Notes: a model not told the origin generated them from the sequence alone. DNA of 64,000 nucleotides from JAVBWI01 sp036677445 (GCA_036677445.1 JAVBWI010000004.1:62001-126000); one strand, 5' to 3'. Positions 42,429 to 50,818 are shown, counted from the first letter of the stretch. Numbers and translations are program-made.

Positions 42429-42902
42429 ATGAGTGATATTTTCTATAAATTTAACAACTTTGAATGGGATGGAGTAAAAAAGATTGACTATAAGCCGGCC
42501 GATGGTGAAGGCCCTGTAACATTTCACAAAACAACCAGACAGAATTTGGTTGAAAAAGGCAAGAACACCGCTTTTCATTTACGATACTTCGAATGTGCAC
42601 AGGGTGGATTCTCCACATTGGAAAAACATCAGCATGTTCATGTGGTAGTGGTTGCACGGGGCACGGGCAAGGTTATCGTAAACGACCAGATATTTAATGC
42701 CGAACCTATGGATTTAGTAGTTATCCCTCCGCATGCGCCTCACCAGTTGATTAATATGGGAAAAGAACCTTTTGGATTTTTCTGCTCTGTTGATGCAGAC
42801 AGGGACAGGTTTGTACTATTAAGCAAAGAAGAGATTGAAAAGCTTAAAAACAATCCCGAGATAGCAAAACATATACAAGTACCCGACAGGTACTTTGATT
42901 AG
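42429..42902 (+). CDS. Cupin domain protein
   Basis: 157 aa from ATG 42429 (MSDIFYKFNNFEWDGV), with AAAAGGG 8 bases upstream. Cupin motif 1 is seen in EKHQHVHVVVVARGTGKVIV (three His) and motif 2 in PPHAPHQLINMG, giving a metal site of H residues. It is 27 bases after the OsmC gene, so co-transcribed. Substrate unknown. Confidence 0.85.
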   Translation: MSDIFYKFNNFEWDGVKKIDYKPADGEGPVTFHKTTRQNLVEKGKNTAFHLRYFECAQGGFSTLEKHQHVHVVVVARGTGKVIVNDQIFNAEPMDLVVIPPHAPHQLINMGKEPFGFFCSVDADRDRFVLLSKEEIEKLKNNPEIAKHIQVPDRYFD

Positions 42903-43013
42903 GAGATTTTTTAATAGAATAGTGATACTCCTTCAGTCGGTATATATATCGTTCACAATGCACATTTTGTTTTAATAGTATGGTATATATCCTGTCACAA
43001 AGGAGGTGAATTT

Positions 43014-43103
43014 ATGGCAAGATGTTGTGTTTGGCATCGCTGTAAAGTGCGATGCTGCGGTAGAGATAATCGCTGCTGTGGACGAAGAAAGCAAACACAT
43101 TAA
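43014..43103 (+). CDS. 29-aa Cys- and Arg-rich peptide
   Basis: A short ORF with a very good ribosome binding site: AAAGGAGG at 43000-43006 or so, 7 bases before ATG 43014. The peptide (MARCCVWHRCKVRCCGRDN then RCCGRRKQTH) has seven cysteines in three CC pairs plus one, and many Arg. There is no signal peptide. A terminator follows at 43176-43206 and a candidate promoter (TTCACA 42952, TAGTAT 42976) precedes it, so it seems to be its own unit. It could be a metal-binding or disulfide-rich peptide, an antimicrobial or toxin-like peptide, or a spore peptide. Coding status needs proof. Confidence 0.6.
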   Translation: MARCCVWHRCKVRCCGRDNRCCGRRKQTH

Positions 43104-43175
43104 GCCAAGCAAGCCGCTACATCCTCCTGCCTGATTCGGATAGATTGGTTAATAATCTCCCTTTATAGTCAGAAC

Positions 43176-43212
43176 AAGCCCCAGCAGCAAACAGCAGTTG
43201 GGGCTTTGCTTA
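43176..43212 (+). terminator. Terminator after the Cys-rich peptide
   Basis: AAGCCCCA (43176-43183) pairs with TGGGGCTT (43199-43206), followed by TGCTTAT. An inner GCAGC...CAGC may extend the stem. Confidence 0.6.
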
Positions 43213-43301
43213 TATCGAAGAAGACATATGCAAGGCGTCATTTGGACGTAAAACTTAGAGTAATCTCTAAATATGTCTGGACGATTATTTACATCAGGTG
43301 A

Positions 43302-43389
43302 TATAATCCATGTGGATTTATGGCAGCCTAATCCCTATCCCCCAAAGGCAACTAACAACTCCGCCTACGCGAGAGTGTTGGTTGCCTTT
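43302..43389 (+). repeat. Hairpin repeat, copy 1 (possible small RNA)
   Basis: TATAAT (43302-43307), then GTGGATTTATGGCAGCCTA..., and a 14 bp hairpin (43344-43357 with 43376-43389). It is the same arrangement and largely the same bases as the minus-strand copy at 50312-50404. No protein is apparent. Confidence 0.55.
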
Positions 43390-43457
43390 CTCATAATTGA
43401 AAGTACATTCAATGTATCCAACCGGGCAGGTTTTGCCGTCAATCCCATTTTAGGGTC

Positions 43458-43488
43458 TTGACTTGGAGTTGACTCCAGAGGATATACT
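43458..43488 (+). promoter_or_regulatory. MerR-type promoter with 19 bp spacer and operator dyad
   Basis: TTGACT (43458-43463), a 19 bp spacer, TATACT (43483-43488). The spacer holds the dyad GGAGT TG ACTCC (43465-43476). The over-long spacer is the hallmark of promoters that MerR-family activators twist into shape. It lies just before the MerR gene and so controls it and the reductase. Confidence 0.8.
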
Positions 43489-43515
43489 GTGATCGACAAC
43501 AGGAGGTGAAACAGT

Positions 43516-43902
43516 GTGACCATCACGGAAGTGAGCAAAAAATATGATCTTTCACAGGACACTCTCCGCTATTACGAACGCATCGGCTTAATCCCCGGTG
43601 TAAACCGGAATAAGAGCGGTATCCGGGATTATACAAACGAAGACTGCAAATGGGTTGAGTTTGCAAAATGTATGCGAAGCGCAGGGCTCGCCATTGAAGT
43701 GCTCATTGAGTATCTTGCACTGTTTGAACAGGGAGACGAAACCATAGCGGCCAGAAAAGAACTCTTAATTGAACAGCGCAACCGACTTGCTGCAAGGATT
43801 GAAGAAATGCAAAGTACGTTGAAGCGCCTTGATGGAAAAATCCAGACATATGACCAGAGTGTGCTTATACGCGAAAAAGGGCTGCAATGGCCGAAGGAAT
43901 AA
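43516..43902 (+). CDS. MerR family transcriptional regulator
   Basis: 128 aa from GTG 43516, with AGGAGG 9 bases upstream. The MerR HTH is at residues 1-70 (TITEVSKKYDLSQDTLRYYERIGLIPGVNRNKSGIRDYTNEDC), with a C-terminal coiled coil. It resembles regulators of aldo/keto reductases and aldehyde stress. It sits 14 bases before the reductase gene and is preceded by its own 19 bp-spacer promoter. The effector is not known. Confidence 0.9.
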   Translation: MTITEVSKKYDLSQDTLRYYERIGLIPGVNRNKSGIRDYTNEDCKWVEFAKCMRSAGLAIEVLIEYLALFEQGDETIAARKELLIEQRNRLAARIEEMQSTLKRLDGKIQTYDQSVLIREKGLQWPKE

Positions 43903-43916
43903 TTTGGAGGTGCAAC

Positions 43917-45086
43917 ATGATATACAAACCGTTTCATAGTTTGCAGCTTTCCCAACTCGGCATGGGGAACATGCGTCTGCCCACGGTGGGCGAACACGGA
44001 CCTATCGACGAGAAAAAAGCCAGGGAATTGATCGAATACGCCTACGAACACGGCGTTAATTATTTTGATACGGCCTACCGGTATCACAACGGCGAATCGG
44101 AACCTGTTGTGGGCAGGGTGTTAAACCAGTATCCTCGCGGTACATGGCATCTTGCCACCAAGATGCCGGGGCATATGATGCAATACCGCAACGGAAAGCT
44201 GGAATTTTCGGGATACCTGAGCGGCTCCCGCATCGCTTCCCCCGCCGATATATTTGAAGACCAGCTGGAAAGATGCCGTGTGGACTATTTTGACTTCTAT
44301 TTGCTGCACAACCTGTGCGAGACCGCATACAGCTTCTATACGGATGAGGATCTGGGTGTCGTAGCGTATCTGCTGGAACAAAAAAGAGCCGGCCGTATCC
44401 GTCACTTGGGCCTCTCCGCTCACGGCCGCGCCGATACGATCGAGAACTTCTTAAACTGGAAGGATTGCTTTGAATTCGTGCAGATTCAGCTCAATTATCT
44501 GGATTGGACGCTGCAGGACGCCGGCAGGAAATATGAAGTCATTACGAACCGCGGTATCCCTGTGGTCGTCATGGAGCCCGTGCGCGGCGGCAGGCTTGCC
44601 TCCCTTAACGAGGAGGCAAATACCATGCTGAAAAATGCCCGGCCGAACGATTCTATTGCATCCTGGGCTTTTCGGTTCCTGCAGTCGCTGCCCAATGTAC
44701 AAGTTGTTCTTAGCGGCATGACAACAATGGAGCAGCTTAAGGAGAATATCGAGACATTCTCCAAACACGACCCCACGAACGACGCAGAAAAAGAACTGCT
44801 CCGGCAAGCGGTGGCCACCATGGTGAATATGGTACCCTGTACAGGCTGCAGGTATTGTTGCGAGGGTTGCCCCCAGCGTTTAGATATCCCCAAGCTGATA
44901 TCTATGTACAACGAAATAAAATTTGATAACCCGTTTATCCTCCGATTTACGGTGGATGCCATGAAAGAGGCGGAACTGCCGTCCGCCTGCCTGGCCTGCG
45001 GCGCTTGTACGAGGCTTTGCCCCCAGGGTATTGACATTTCCTTTGTTATGAAAGGCTTTGCCAACGCCATAGCCAATATGCCCTAA
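43917..45086 (+). CDS. Aldo/keto reductase with C-terminal 4Fe-4S motif
   Basis: 389 aa from ATG 43917, with TTGGAGG upstream. An AKR barrel: GMGNMRLPTVGE, the catalytic D-Y-K-H set with FDTAYRYHNGESE and the LHNLCETA loop, then the C-terminal cluster motif CTGCRYCCEGCPQRLDIPKL and CLACGACTRLCPQGID. This Fe-S AKR type is common in Clostridia and probably takes electrons from ferredoxin or passes them on. Controlled by the MerR gene just before it. Confidence 0.9.
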   Translation: MIYKPFHSLQLSQLGMGNMRLPTVGEHGPIDEKKARELIEYAYEHGVNYFDTAYRYHNGESEPVVGRVLNQYPRGTWHLATKMPGHMMQYRNGKLEFSGYLSGSRIASPADIFEDQLERCRVDYFDFYLLHNLCETAYSFYTDEDLGVVAYLLEQKRAGRIRHLGLSAHGRADTIENFLNWKDCFEFVQIQLNYLDWTLQDAGRKYEVITNRGIPVVVMEPVRGGRLASLNEEANTMLKNARPNDSIASWAFRFLQSLPNVQVVLSGMTTMEQLKENIETFSKHDPTNDAEKELLRQAVATMVNMVPCTGCRYCCEGCPQRLDIPKLISMYNEIKFDNPFILRFTVDAMKEAELPSACLACGACTRLCPQGIDISFVMKGFANAIANMP

Positions 45087-45188
45087 ATGCGGGCTTACCG
45101 GCCCTACCCGGGCTGCTGGGCGGGCAGTCAAGCGCAAAAGAATTACGGCATCCACTTGCTTAATTGATACTTCGCATCACCACTTTAT

Positions 45189-45446
45189 GTGGCGATGGGC
45201 ATCGTGCTTGCATCCACGTTATTTACTTTTGTGGTAGGTTCGGGAATGTATAAGCTTTCCGATAATGTGAACATCGTAACGGGTTTGTCTATGAACGGAG
45301 AGCCGGTGTTATCGGCAAGCGATATTCTGAAAATCCTTCCTGAGCTTATTTCCGCACTTGTATGGGGTGGGCTGATGCTCCCCATTTTCTATATCGCTGG
45401 TGCATCAATCGATTTGCGATTAACTGCCAGCCTGGAGATATTTTGA
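45189..45446 (+). CDS. Possible membrane protein fragment
   Basis: 85 aa from GTG 45189. Two hydrophobic stretches (IVLASTLFTFVVGSGMY and LVWGGLMLPIFYIAGASI). No ribosome binding site; likely a decayed remnant. The rest of 45087-45713 holds nothing further that I recognise apart from a weak hairpin near 45491-45535. Confidence 0.25.
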   Translation: MAMGIVLASTLFTFVVGSGMYKLSDNVNIVTGLSMNGEPVLSASDILKILPELISALVWGGLMLPIFYIAGASIDLRLTASLEIF

Positions 45447-45713
45447 AGATAAGCGTGACGAAATATAGTTACTGGTACAGATGTTGAAGCAAAAAGGCCT
45501 CCTGTCGCAGCAGTATAACTGCAGCAGGGGGTATTTCTATATATTTTAGAATAAGTATAAAGCGCAATTTTTGCACAGTACCGTTCCTCCAGCGCAAATG
45601 CCCCACCGGCCATTCATCTTAGCGGAGCGGGATAAATTACCGCCGATATGTTCATTCTGTAATTTCGCCGTCATATACATCTACAAAATCCTCTATTGAA
45701 GGATGTGGCGCAA

Positions 45714-46868
45714 TTGATCGACTATATAGTACAGTTTGGTGACACGATTTATTCAATCGCGCGTGAATATAACATTACGCCCGAGCGTTTGCGTCTAGCC
45801 AATCCTGATATCACCGACATGGACAGCATTGTCGCCGGGCAGAAGATACGCATCCCGGATAGCTATAAAATGCACCGTATCATTGAAGTGAACGGGTATG
45901 CTTATGCGAATATTGATCGTCAAGTATTGCTCAACACACTGCCCAATCTTACTTATTTAGGCATTTTGAACTATCAGGTCAGGCCCGACGGTTCTCTTGT
46001 TGACATCGACGACAAGCCATTGATTCAAATATCCCGCCAGGCAGGGGTCGCGCCTATGATGGTTATTACCAACACCGACGACAGCGGCGCCTATTCAAGC
46101 GAGGTGGCGCATGCTATCCTGACAGACATGCAGGCGCAGCAAACGCTCATGAATAATGCAATCGCTGTGATGCAATCCAAAAATTATTACGGGCTTGACG
46201 TGGATTTTGAATACATTGATCCTGTAGATTTTTTTTCATACGGCCAGTTTATTCAAACATTTTCCGTGAAACTGCACCCGCTTGGCTACATTATCGCCAG
46301 TTCCGTAAGAATCAGAGTGCTTGCCGAACAACAGCAACAACTCACTGAGGCGGCCAATTATTCGGTCATTGGCAGTCTGATCGATCGCTTTATATTAATG
46401 ACCAGCGAGTGCGTACCGCCACCGCGTTATGGATCGTCTATCGCGCCAATCGACCAGGTGAACCGCGCACTCGAATATGGCGTTAGTGTTGTCCCCAGCC
46501 AAAAAATACTCGTTGGTATGCCAAATTACTGCTACGATTGGGCATTGCGGTCTCAAACGGATGCAAGGGTACAGTTGCTTTCACTTACGCAAGCCGAAGC
46601 GCTCGCGGCCCGCACCGGCGCCGTTATACAGTATGATCCGGGATCGCAAGCGCCATATTTTGAGTATATGGACGAATTGGGCGTTCGTCATATCGTTTGG
46701 TTTGATGACGTGGTCAGCGTTCGGGCATCTTTGGAGCTTGTTGAAACCTATAATCTTGGCGGCGTGAGTTTCTGGACGATTGACCTATTCTCCATGGAAA
46801 GCTATCAGGCGCTTATAGCCATGTACGATGTGCGCAAGGTGCTCCCGGCAACCATGATGGATGCGTGA
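45714..46868 (+). CDS. LysM and GH18 domain protein (spore-cortex SleL/YaaH type)
   Basis: 384 aa. A LysM domain (residues 2-47, YIVQFGDTIYSIAREYNITPERLRLANPD) precedes a GH18 barrel. The catalytic segment YGLDVDFEYIDP (D162, D164, E166 in this numbering) keeps the acids of the DxxDxDxE box, with E as proton donor. SleL/YaaH enzymes cut N-acetylglucosaminyl bonds in spore cortex or vegetative peptidoglycan. I chose TTG 45714 because AAGGATG lies 8 bases upstream and the LysM domain begins directly there. It has no signal peptide, as in coat-localised SleL. An alternative start is TTG 45696. Confidence 0.85.
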   Translation: MIDYIVQFGDTIYSIAREYNITPERLRLANPDITDMDSIVAGQKIRIPDSYKMHRIIEVNGYAYANIDRQVLLNTLPNLTYLGILNYQVRPDGSLVDIDDKPLIQISRQAGVAPMMVITNTDDSGAYSSEVAHAILTDMQAQQTLMNNAIAVMQSKNYYGLDVDFEYIDPVDFFSYGQFIQTFSVKLHPLGYIIASSVRIRVLAEQQQQLTEAANYSVIGSLIDRFILMTSECVPPPRYGSSIAPIDQVNRALEYGVSVVPSQKILVGMPNYCYDWALRSQTDARVQLLSLTQAEALAARTGAVIQYDPGSQAPYFEYMDELGVRHIVWFDDVVSVRASLELVETYNLGGVSFWTIDLFSMESYQALIAMYDVRKVLPATMMDA

Positions 46869-48043
46869 GCGTTAAGGTTTTACCGAAAGGTCGTGATGTA
46901 CCTTTGACGGATTATGTTGTGCGAACCGGCGATACATTCAATTCCATAGCACGTATGTTCAATATCCCGTTTGCACATTTGCTTTCGGCGAACCCGCACA
47001 TCACCGATCCGGACAGCATCGTCGCGGGGCAAACCATCCATTTTCCTGCAGGCTACCCTATCAAGCGTGGCATTTACGTGAACGGCTATGTCTTCCCAAA
47101 TATCGATAATCAGACTTTGGCGGATACGCTTTACTATCTTACGTATCTGAGCATATTCAGCTATGAGGTCAGACCCGACGGCACGCTGTCCGGCCCCGAC
47201 GACGAACGGATCATACATACAGCCCGCCAGGCACAAGTCGCACCCATCATGGTTATCACCAACATAGAAGCAGGCGGCAGCTTTTCGAGCACTTTGGCGC
47301 ACACCATACTGACCGATACGCAAGTACAGCAGACGCTCCTCAACAACGTGGTCAGCATACTCAAATCGAAAAATTACTATGGCCTGAATATTTATTTTCA
47401 ATATCTCTATCCTGCGGATCGCACGGTATATGCACAGTTTTTGCAACTGGCCTCGGAACGGCTGCGTCCGCTTGGTTACATCGTTGCCACGGCAGTCGCG
47501 CCTAAGGAGCGCGAAGAAAAGCGCGGACTGCCATATGAAGCGCATGAATATCCTGTACACGGCAAACACGCCAACCATGTCATTGTCATCATGTCCTTTG
47601 ACTGGGGATATACCTATGGTTTCCATCTGGCGGTAGCGCCTATCGATCAGATAAAGCATGTGCTTGATTATGCCGTCTCGGCCATTCCCAGTCAAAACAT
47701 ACTTTTGGGTATGCCCAATTATAGTTTTGATTGGACACTCTATCATCCGGGCGCAGCCGCCCGTACGCTTTCTTCTGTGCAAGCGGAAGAGCTTGCCGCA
47801 CGCGAGGGTGCGATCGTTCAGTTTGATCCCCAATCACAAATGCCGTTTTTCAATTACCATGACGAAATGCATGTCAGGCATGTGGTTTGGTACGACGACG
47901 AGCGCAGCATCCGCGCGCGTTTGGAGCTTGTGGAAAGATATAACCTTGGCGGCGTAAGTTATTGGACAATCAACGAATTCTCACCTGTAAGCTATATCAT
48001 GCTCAATGCAATGTACGAAATACGCAAGGTAATTGATGCATAA
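46865..48043 (+). CDS. LysM and GH18-like protein with lost catalytic acids
   Basis: 392 aa from GTG 46865, overlapping the previous stop. LysM at residues 17-62 (YVVRTGDTFNSIARMFNIPFAHLLSANPH), then a GH18-like barrel. The segment aligned with the active-site strand reads YGLNIYFQYLYP: N175, Y177 and Q179 replace the D, D and E of its neighbour. So it is a probable inactive lectin-like or scaffold paralogue that still binds sugar and peptidoglycan. A terminator follows at 48261-48290. Confidence 0.82.
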   Translation: MSVKVLPKGRDVPLTDYVVRTGDTFNSIARMFNIPFAHLLSANPHITDPDSIVAGQTIHFPAGYPIKRGIYVNGYVFPNIDNQTLADTLYYLTYLSIFSYEVRPDGTLSGPDDERIIHTARQAQVAPIMVITNIEAGGSFSSTLAHTILTDTQVQQTLLNNVVSILKSKNYYGLNIYFQYLYPADRTVYAQFLQLASERLRPLGYIVATAVAPKEREEKRGLPYEAHEYPVHGKHANHVIVIMSFDWGYTYGFHLAVAPIDQIKHVLDYAVSAIPSQNILLGMPNYSFDWTLYHPGAAARTLSSVQAEELAAREGAIVQFDPQSQMPFFNYHDEMHVRHVVWYDDERSIRARLELVERYNLGGVSYWTINEFSPVSYIMLNAMYEIRKVIDA

Positions 48044-48260
48044 CAGAATCCGTCACCATTTTACGATAAGCAAGACATAATCCCCGGTGCACCTAAAAGG
48101 TAGGCGTCGGATATGACCACTTTGTTTTTGATCGCTTTGCCTTCATTTTGTTGAAACGTCCGCAATTCATGCATAACGAATATTGGTTTGAGCATAATAA
48201 ATGCTGTGCAGGGCCTGTTTCGTTGGTCAACTATTTACAGTAACGGCCAACCGCCCGCCG

Positions 48261-48300
48261 AAGCCCGCCATCCGAGAGAATGGCGGGCTTTTATTATCTT
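48261..48300 (+). terminator. Terminator after the GH18 pair
   Basis: An 11 bp perfect stem (48261-48271 with 48280-48290), 8-base loop, then TTATTATCTTT. About 215 bases before it show nothing I recognise. Confidence 0.8.
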
Positions 48301-48302
48301 TT

Positions 48303-48695
48303 TCAGCTCTGTACAGCCGCTTTCATCTTGCTGATCCAGGCCTCGCTTGCACCGCGGATGAGCGCCTCTACATCAACCTTGGCAGTCTCCAGCATCGAAA
48401 GTGTGGATGCCGCCAGCTTTTCCTTGACCTTTGCCAGCAGCAGTTCCCCCAGCTCGCGGATCTGCTCTTCCGTAAGCTTTGCGCCGTTCGCCTTCAGGTT
48501 ATTCACAATTGTCTGCTGCAGTTCCCCCACGGTGATCTGGGCCGCCTGTATGACTTGCTCCATAGCCACGGCAATGCTGGATAGTTCCTGCCTTTTTGCG
48601 ACCTTCGTCGAAAGCCATGTTCCCGCCGCGCCTATAAGCGCAAGGACCAGCGTCGCCATGATCTCCAATAAGTACCCTGTTAATGTTGCATTCAT
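48303..48695 (-). CDS. Phage-type holin (LLH family-like)
   Basis: 130 aa from ATG 48695, with GGAGG 8 bases upstream. One membrane helix (LLEIMATLVLALIGAAGTWLS) near the N-terminus and a long amphipathic rest (MEQVIQAAQITVGELQQTIVNNL) resemble the LLH phage holins. Last gene of the amidase cassette. Function inferred from fold and context. Confidence 0.65.
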   Translation of the reverse strand: MNATLTGYLLEIMATLVLALIGAAGTWLSTKVAKRQELSSIAVAMEQVIQAAQITVGELQQTIVNNLKANGAKLTEEQIRELGELLLAKVKEKLAASTLSMLETAKVDVEALIRGASEAWISKMKAAVQS

Positions 48696-48710
48696 GATCA
48701 TTTCCTCCTT

Positions 48711-48971
48711 TTATTCATGCGCCTGTTCAAATATGTGTTTCTCCAGCTCTTCCAGAGCCTCCATCACAGGGCCGTTACTGCCCTGCTCCTTCAAGCCCTT
48801 CAGGGATGCCAATGTGCCTTTTGCAATATGCTTCTGCTCAACCATAATGTTGTCAAGCTTCTTATCCATACAATTAATTTTTTGCATAAACTTAACTGCA
48901 CTAACAACCACTCCGCCTATGACTCCCAAGGCTGCAATCCAGCCGGCGAGAACGCCAATGTCAACAATCAT
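48711..48971 (-). CDS. Small membrane protein of the lysis cassette
   Basis: 86 aa. N-terminal membrane helix (IVDIGVLAGWIAALGVIGGVVVSAVKFM) followed by a charged helical tail. Its start overlaps the amidase stop by 4 bases. It is probably a holin or holin-regulator of phage origin. Gap to the next gene is 15 bases. Confidence 0.6.
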   Translation of the reverse strand: MIVDIGVLAGWIAALGVIGGVVVSAVKFMQKINCMDKKLDNIMVEQKHIAKGTLASLKGLKEQGSNGPVMEALEELEKHIFEQAHE

Positions 48972-49969
48972 ACTTCATTCCTCCGCAGGTATGTATCCAC
49001 GCACCAGCCCCGCAGAGCAGGCGTATCGTTGTACTTAATAACTTCGGCCCAGCCGGCGTTGATCTGTAGTACGAGCAACTCATCACTGGCCCGCACCTTA
49101 CCTATCTTACCGTAATTTGTGCCCGGTCCGTTGCGCATGTTGACATAGGAGCCACCCCTGTAGGTATACAGGGCTGGCGGGTCGCTCTCATCCTTCTCTT
49201 CCAGATATGTGTCGATACAATACCCCACCACGACGGGTTTTTGGTTGTGCAGGATGACCTTAGCCCATCCATTTGCTATGGATAGCACGATGCACTGTTC
49301 GCCTGCCGACAGCTTGCCGACCTTATCAAAATTGGAACTGGCGCCGGAGCGGACATTGACGCCGGTCGCACCGGCATACGCGTAGGTGGCAGGGTACTCC
49401 GCCACGGGAACAGGCCCCGGCTCCGCTCCCCCACCTGCCATCAGCGCCTTGAAGGCGGTCATGGGCATGTATGCGCCGGGGCACACGGTAGGATACGCTT
49501 TACCCGTCAGCTTACCATTGACATAATAGGGTACTTCCTTATGCCCGTACATGGTTGTTACGTTGATCGCGACACCGCCCACCGATTGCCCGTTAAGCGC
49601 GAGTATCGCTAAGATGAGCTTTTTTGCAGACGCCACCTGGGCAGCCGACGGCGCGTGCTTATGTATAGCGCCTGTGATACAGATGCCGCAGCTATGCCCG
49701 TTGAGGCTATTACTTTTGGCATTGCTGACATGACCGCCCTCATAAATGAGGCCGCGGCCTTTGTAAATCACGCCATCCGGTGTGATTACATAATTGTAGT
49801 CGCATCCGGCGTGCCCCTCGCTCAGGTGATAATTATGTATACTCTTGATGGTACTGCCGTCGCTGGCGCTATGATGTATGACGATGGTATCAAGCTTTTT
49901 GAGCCTGCTCAATGTGCGCGCCCATTTCAGCCCGGCATCCACTACAAAATCAAACTCATTGTTTGTCAC
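48968..49969 (-). CDS. N-acetylmuramoyl-L-alanine amidase with SH3 domains
   Basis: 333 aa from GTG 49969, with AAAGGAGG 8 bases upstream. An amidase_2/PGRP domain (residues 28-170, TIVIHHSASDGSTIKSIHNYHLSEG; the zinc-binding H residues and the final C are visible) cuts the link between MurNAc and L-Ala. Two SH3-type repeats (TGVNVRSGASSNFDKVGKLSAGEQ, GGSYVNMRNGPGTNYGKIGKVRASDE) bind the cell wall. It has no signal peptide and needs the neighbouring holin-like proteins for release. No other phage genes are nearby. Confidence 0.9.
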   Translation of the reverse strand: MTNNEFDFVVDAGLKWARTLSRLKKLDTIVIHHSASDGSTIKSIHNYHLSEGHAGCDYNYVITPDGVIYKGRGLIYEGGHVSNAKSNSLNGHSCGICITGAIHKHAPSAAQVASAKKLILAILALNGQSVGGVAINVTTMYGHKEVPYYVNGKLTGKAYPTVCPGAYMPMTAFKALMAGGGAEPGPVPVAEYPATYAYAGATGVNVRSGASSNFDKVGKLSAGEQCIVLSIANGWAKVILHNQKPVVVGYCIDTYLEEKDESDPPALYTYRGGSYVNMRNGPGTNYGKIGKVRASDELLVLQINAGWAEVIKYNDTPALRGWCVDTYLRRNEV

Positions 49970-50184
49970 TGGTGTTTCCTCCTTTTCCGGGGTATATGCT
50001 TCTGCTTAAATCCCCTGCGTAAGCGGGCTACGCCGATCTTTATGCCACATGTATCATGCATCCAAGCGTTTATATACCCGTATACTTATAATATGCAGAC
50101 TGTAACAAACCTGTTTACCCTGGGACGCTGACGCCAGCGCCTCTGCTGGGTAATCCAAACTGGTCCGGCTTCGGTTGAACAGCA

Positions 50185-50214
50185 CAAAAAAGCCGCGTCC
50201 CTGCGGACAACGGC
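50185..50214 (-). terminator. Intrinsic terminator on the minus strand
   Basis: GCCG...GTCC pairs with GGAC...CGGC (50205-50214 with 50192-50200), followed on the minus strand by a run of six Ts. It ends a possible transcript that begins near the TATAAT at 50399-50404. Confidence 0.55.
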
Positions 50215-50311
50215 ATGAAGTACATATATCTCGTTGTTGGTATAGATGTTAACTGTTTTTTACAGACAATATTCCTCGGCCCGAATTGCATCAATGCGTT
50301 CCGCAAACAGG

Positions 50312-50404
50312 AAAGGCAACCAATACCATCCCACTTTCGTGAAGAGTCATTAGTTGCCAATCGGGGGATGGGGATTAGGCTGCCATAAACCCAAAAGCAT
50401 TATA
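50312..50404 (-). repeat. Hairpin repeat, copy 2 (possible small RNA)
   Basis: On the minus strand: TATAAT (50399-50404), TGGGTTTATGGCAGCCTAATCCC, then a hairpin with GGCAACTAAT and ATTGGTTGCC arms (50349-50358 with 50313-50324). It matches 43302-43389 over most of its length. With the terminator at 50185 the transcript would be about 210 nt. Confidence 0.5.
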
Positions 50405-50569
50405 ATACCTATTCCTGTATGAGTCAATTCCGATATATTTTCCCTGTTCGCATAATATTTTCGCACTACATCATGGTTATTCACCCAAATAACCTTTTCA
50501 CAAAAACAATATGGTCTCTATAACCATCATTTTAAAATATTGTAAAATTTCATGATCTATATTAATATA

Positions 50570-50745
50570 GATCATGGAGTTAAACGCAAGCGGGGGAAAA
50601 GCCTTATCTGGAACGCGGGGGATATAAAGCGGTTAGCTCCATTGCGCCATTCGCAACACTCGGTGCTTCTTAGTGCTCGAGGGTTCGGCTTTGCCGGGAG
50701 CGAGTGGCGCTTTTATGCGGGTTCCTACGGTTAGATCCGGCCTTC
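50570..50745 (+). ncRNA. Candidate structured RNA upstream of a 58-aa ORF
   Basis: An 11 bp stem (50644-50654 with 50700-50710, one G-T pair) encloses at least one inner hairpin (CGGCTTTGCCG, 50686-50696). The flanks are unusually GC-rich compared with the AT-rich DNA before 50550. TTTT follows the stem, so it may also act as a terminator. An ORF drawn over it (50552-50734) lacks a ribosome binding site. I cannot assign it to a known RNA family. Confidence 0.4.
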
Positions 50746-50818
50746 CCCGTGGCGTACGGTGTGCCGTCCATGCATTTTACCGCGATTTCCCGTACACACT
50801 ATGGTGTGAGGTGAGAAT

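Larger units (their letters stand above)
45714..48043 (+). other. Tandem LysM-GH18 gene pair (region)
   Basis: Two adjacent paralogous genes, 45714-46868 and 46865-48043, joined by a 4-base GTGA overlap. Details are given in the two CDS entries. Confidence 0.85.
49970..50818. other. Intergenic region with RNA-like elements
   Basis: 849 bases without a large gene. It holds the minus-strand hairpin repeat and terminator, an AT-rich stretch (50400-50560), and the GC-rich structured block before the 58-aa ORF. The frame at 50115-50360 runs through the repeat and is not supported. Confidence 0.6.

Noticed and set aside
43273..43461. 62-aa protein
   Set aside because: It reads across a hairpin repeat that also occurs elsewhere in another context, without a ribosome binding site.
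50115..50360. 81-aa minus-strand protein
   Set aside because: It lies on the second hairpin repeat and the terminator; no support.
50552..50734. 60-aa protein over the structured block
   Set aside because: No ribosome binding site; the base-paired structure explains the stretch better.
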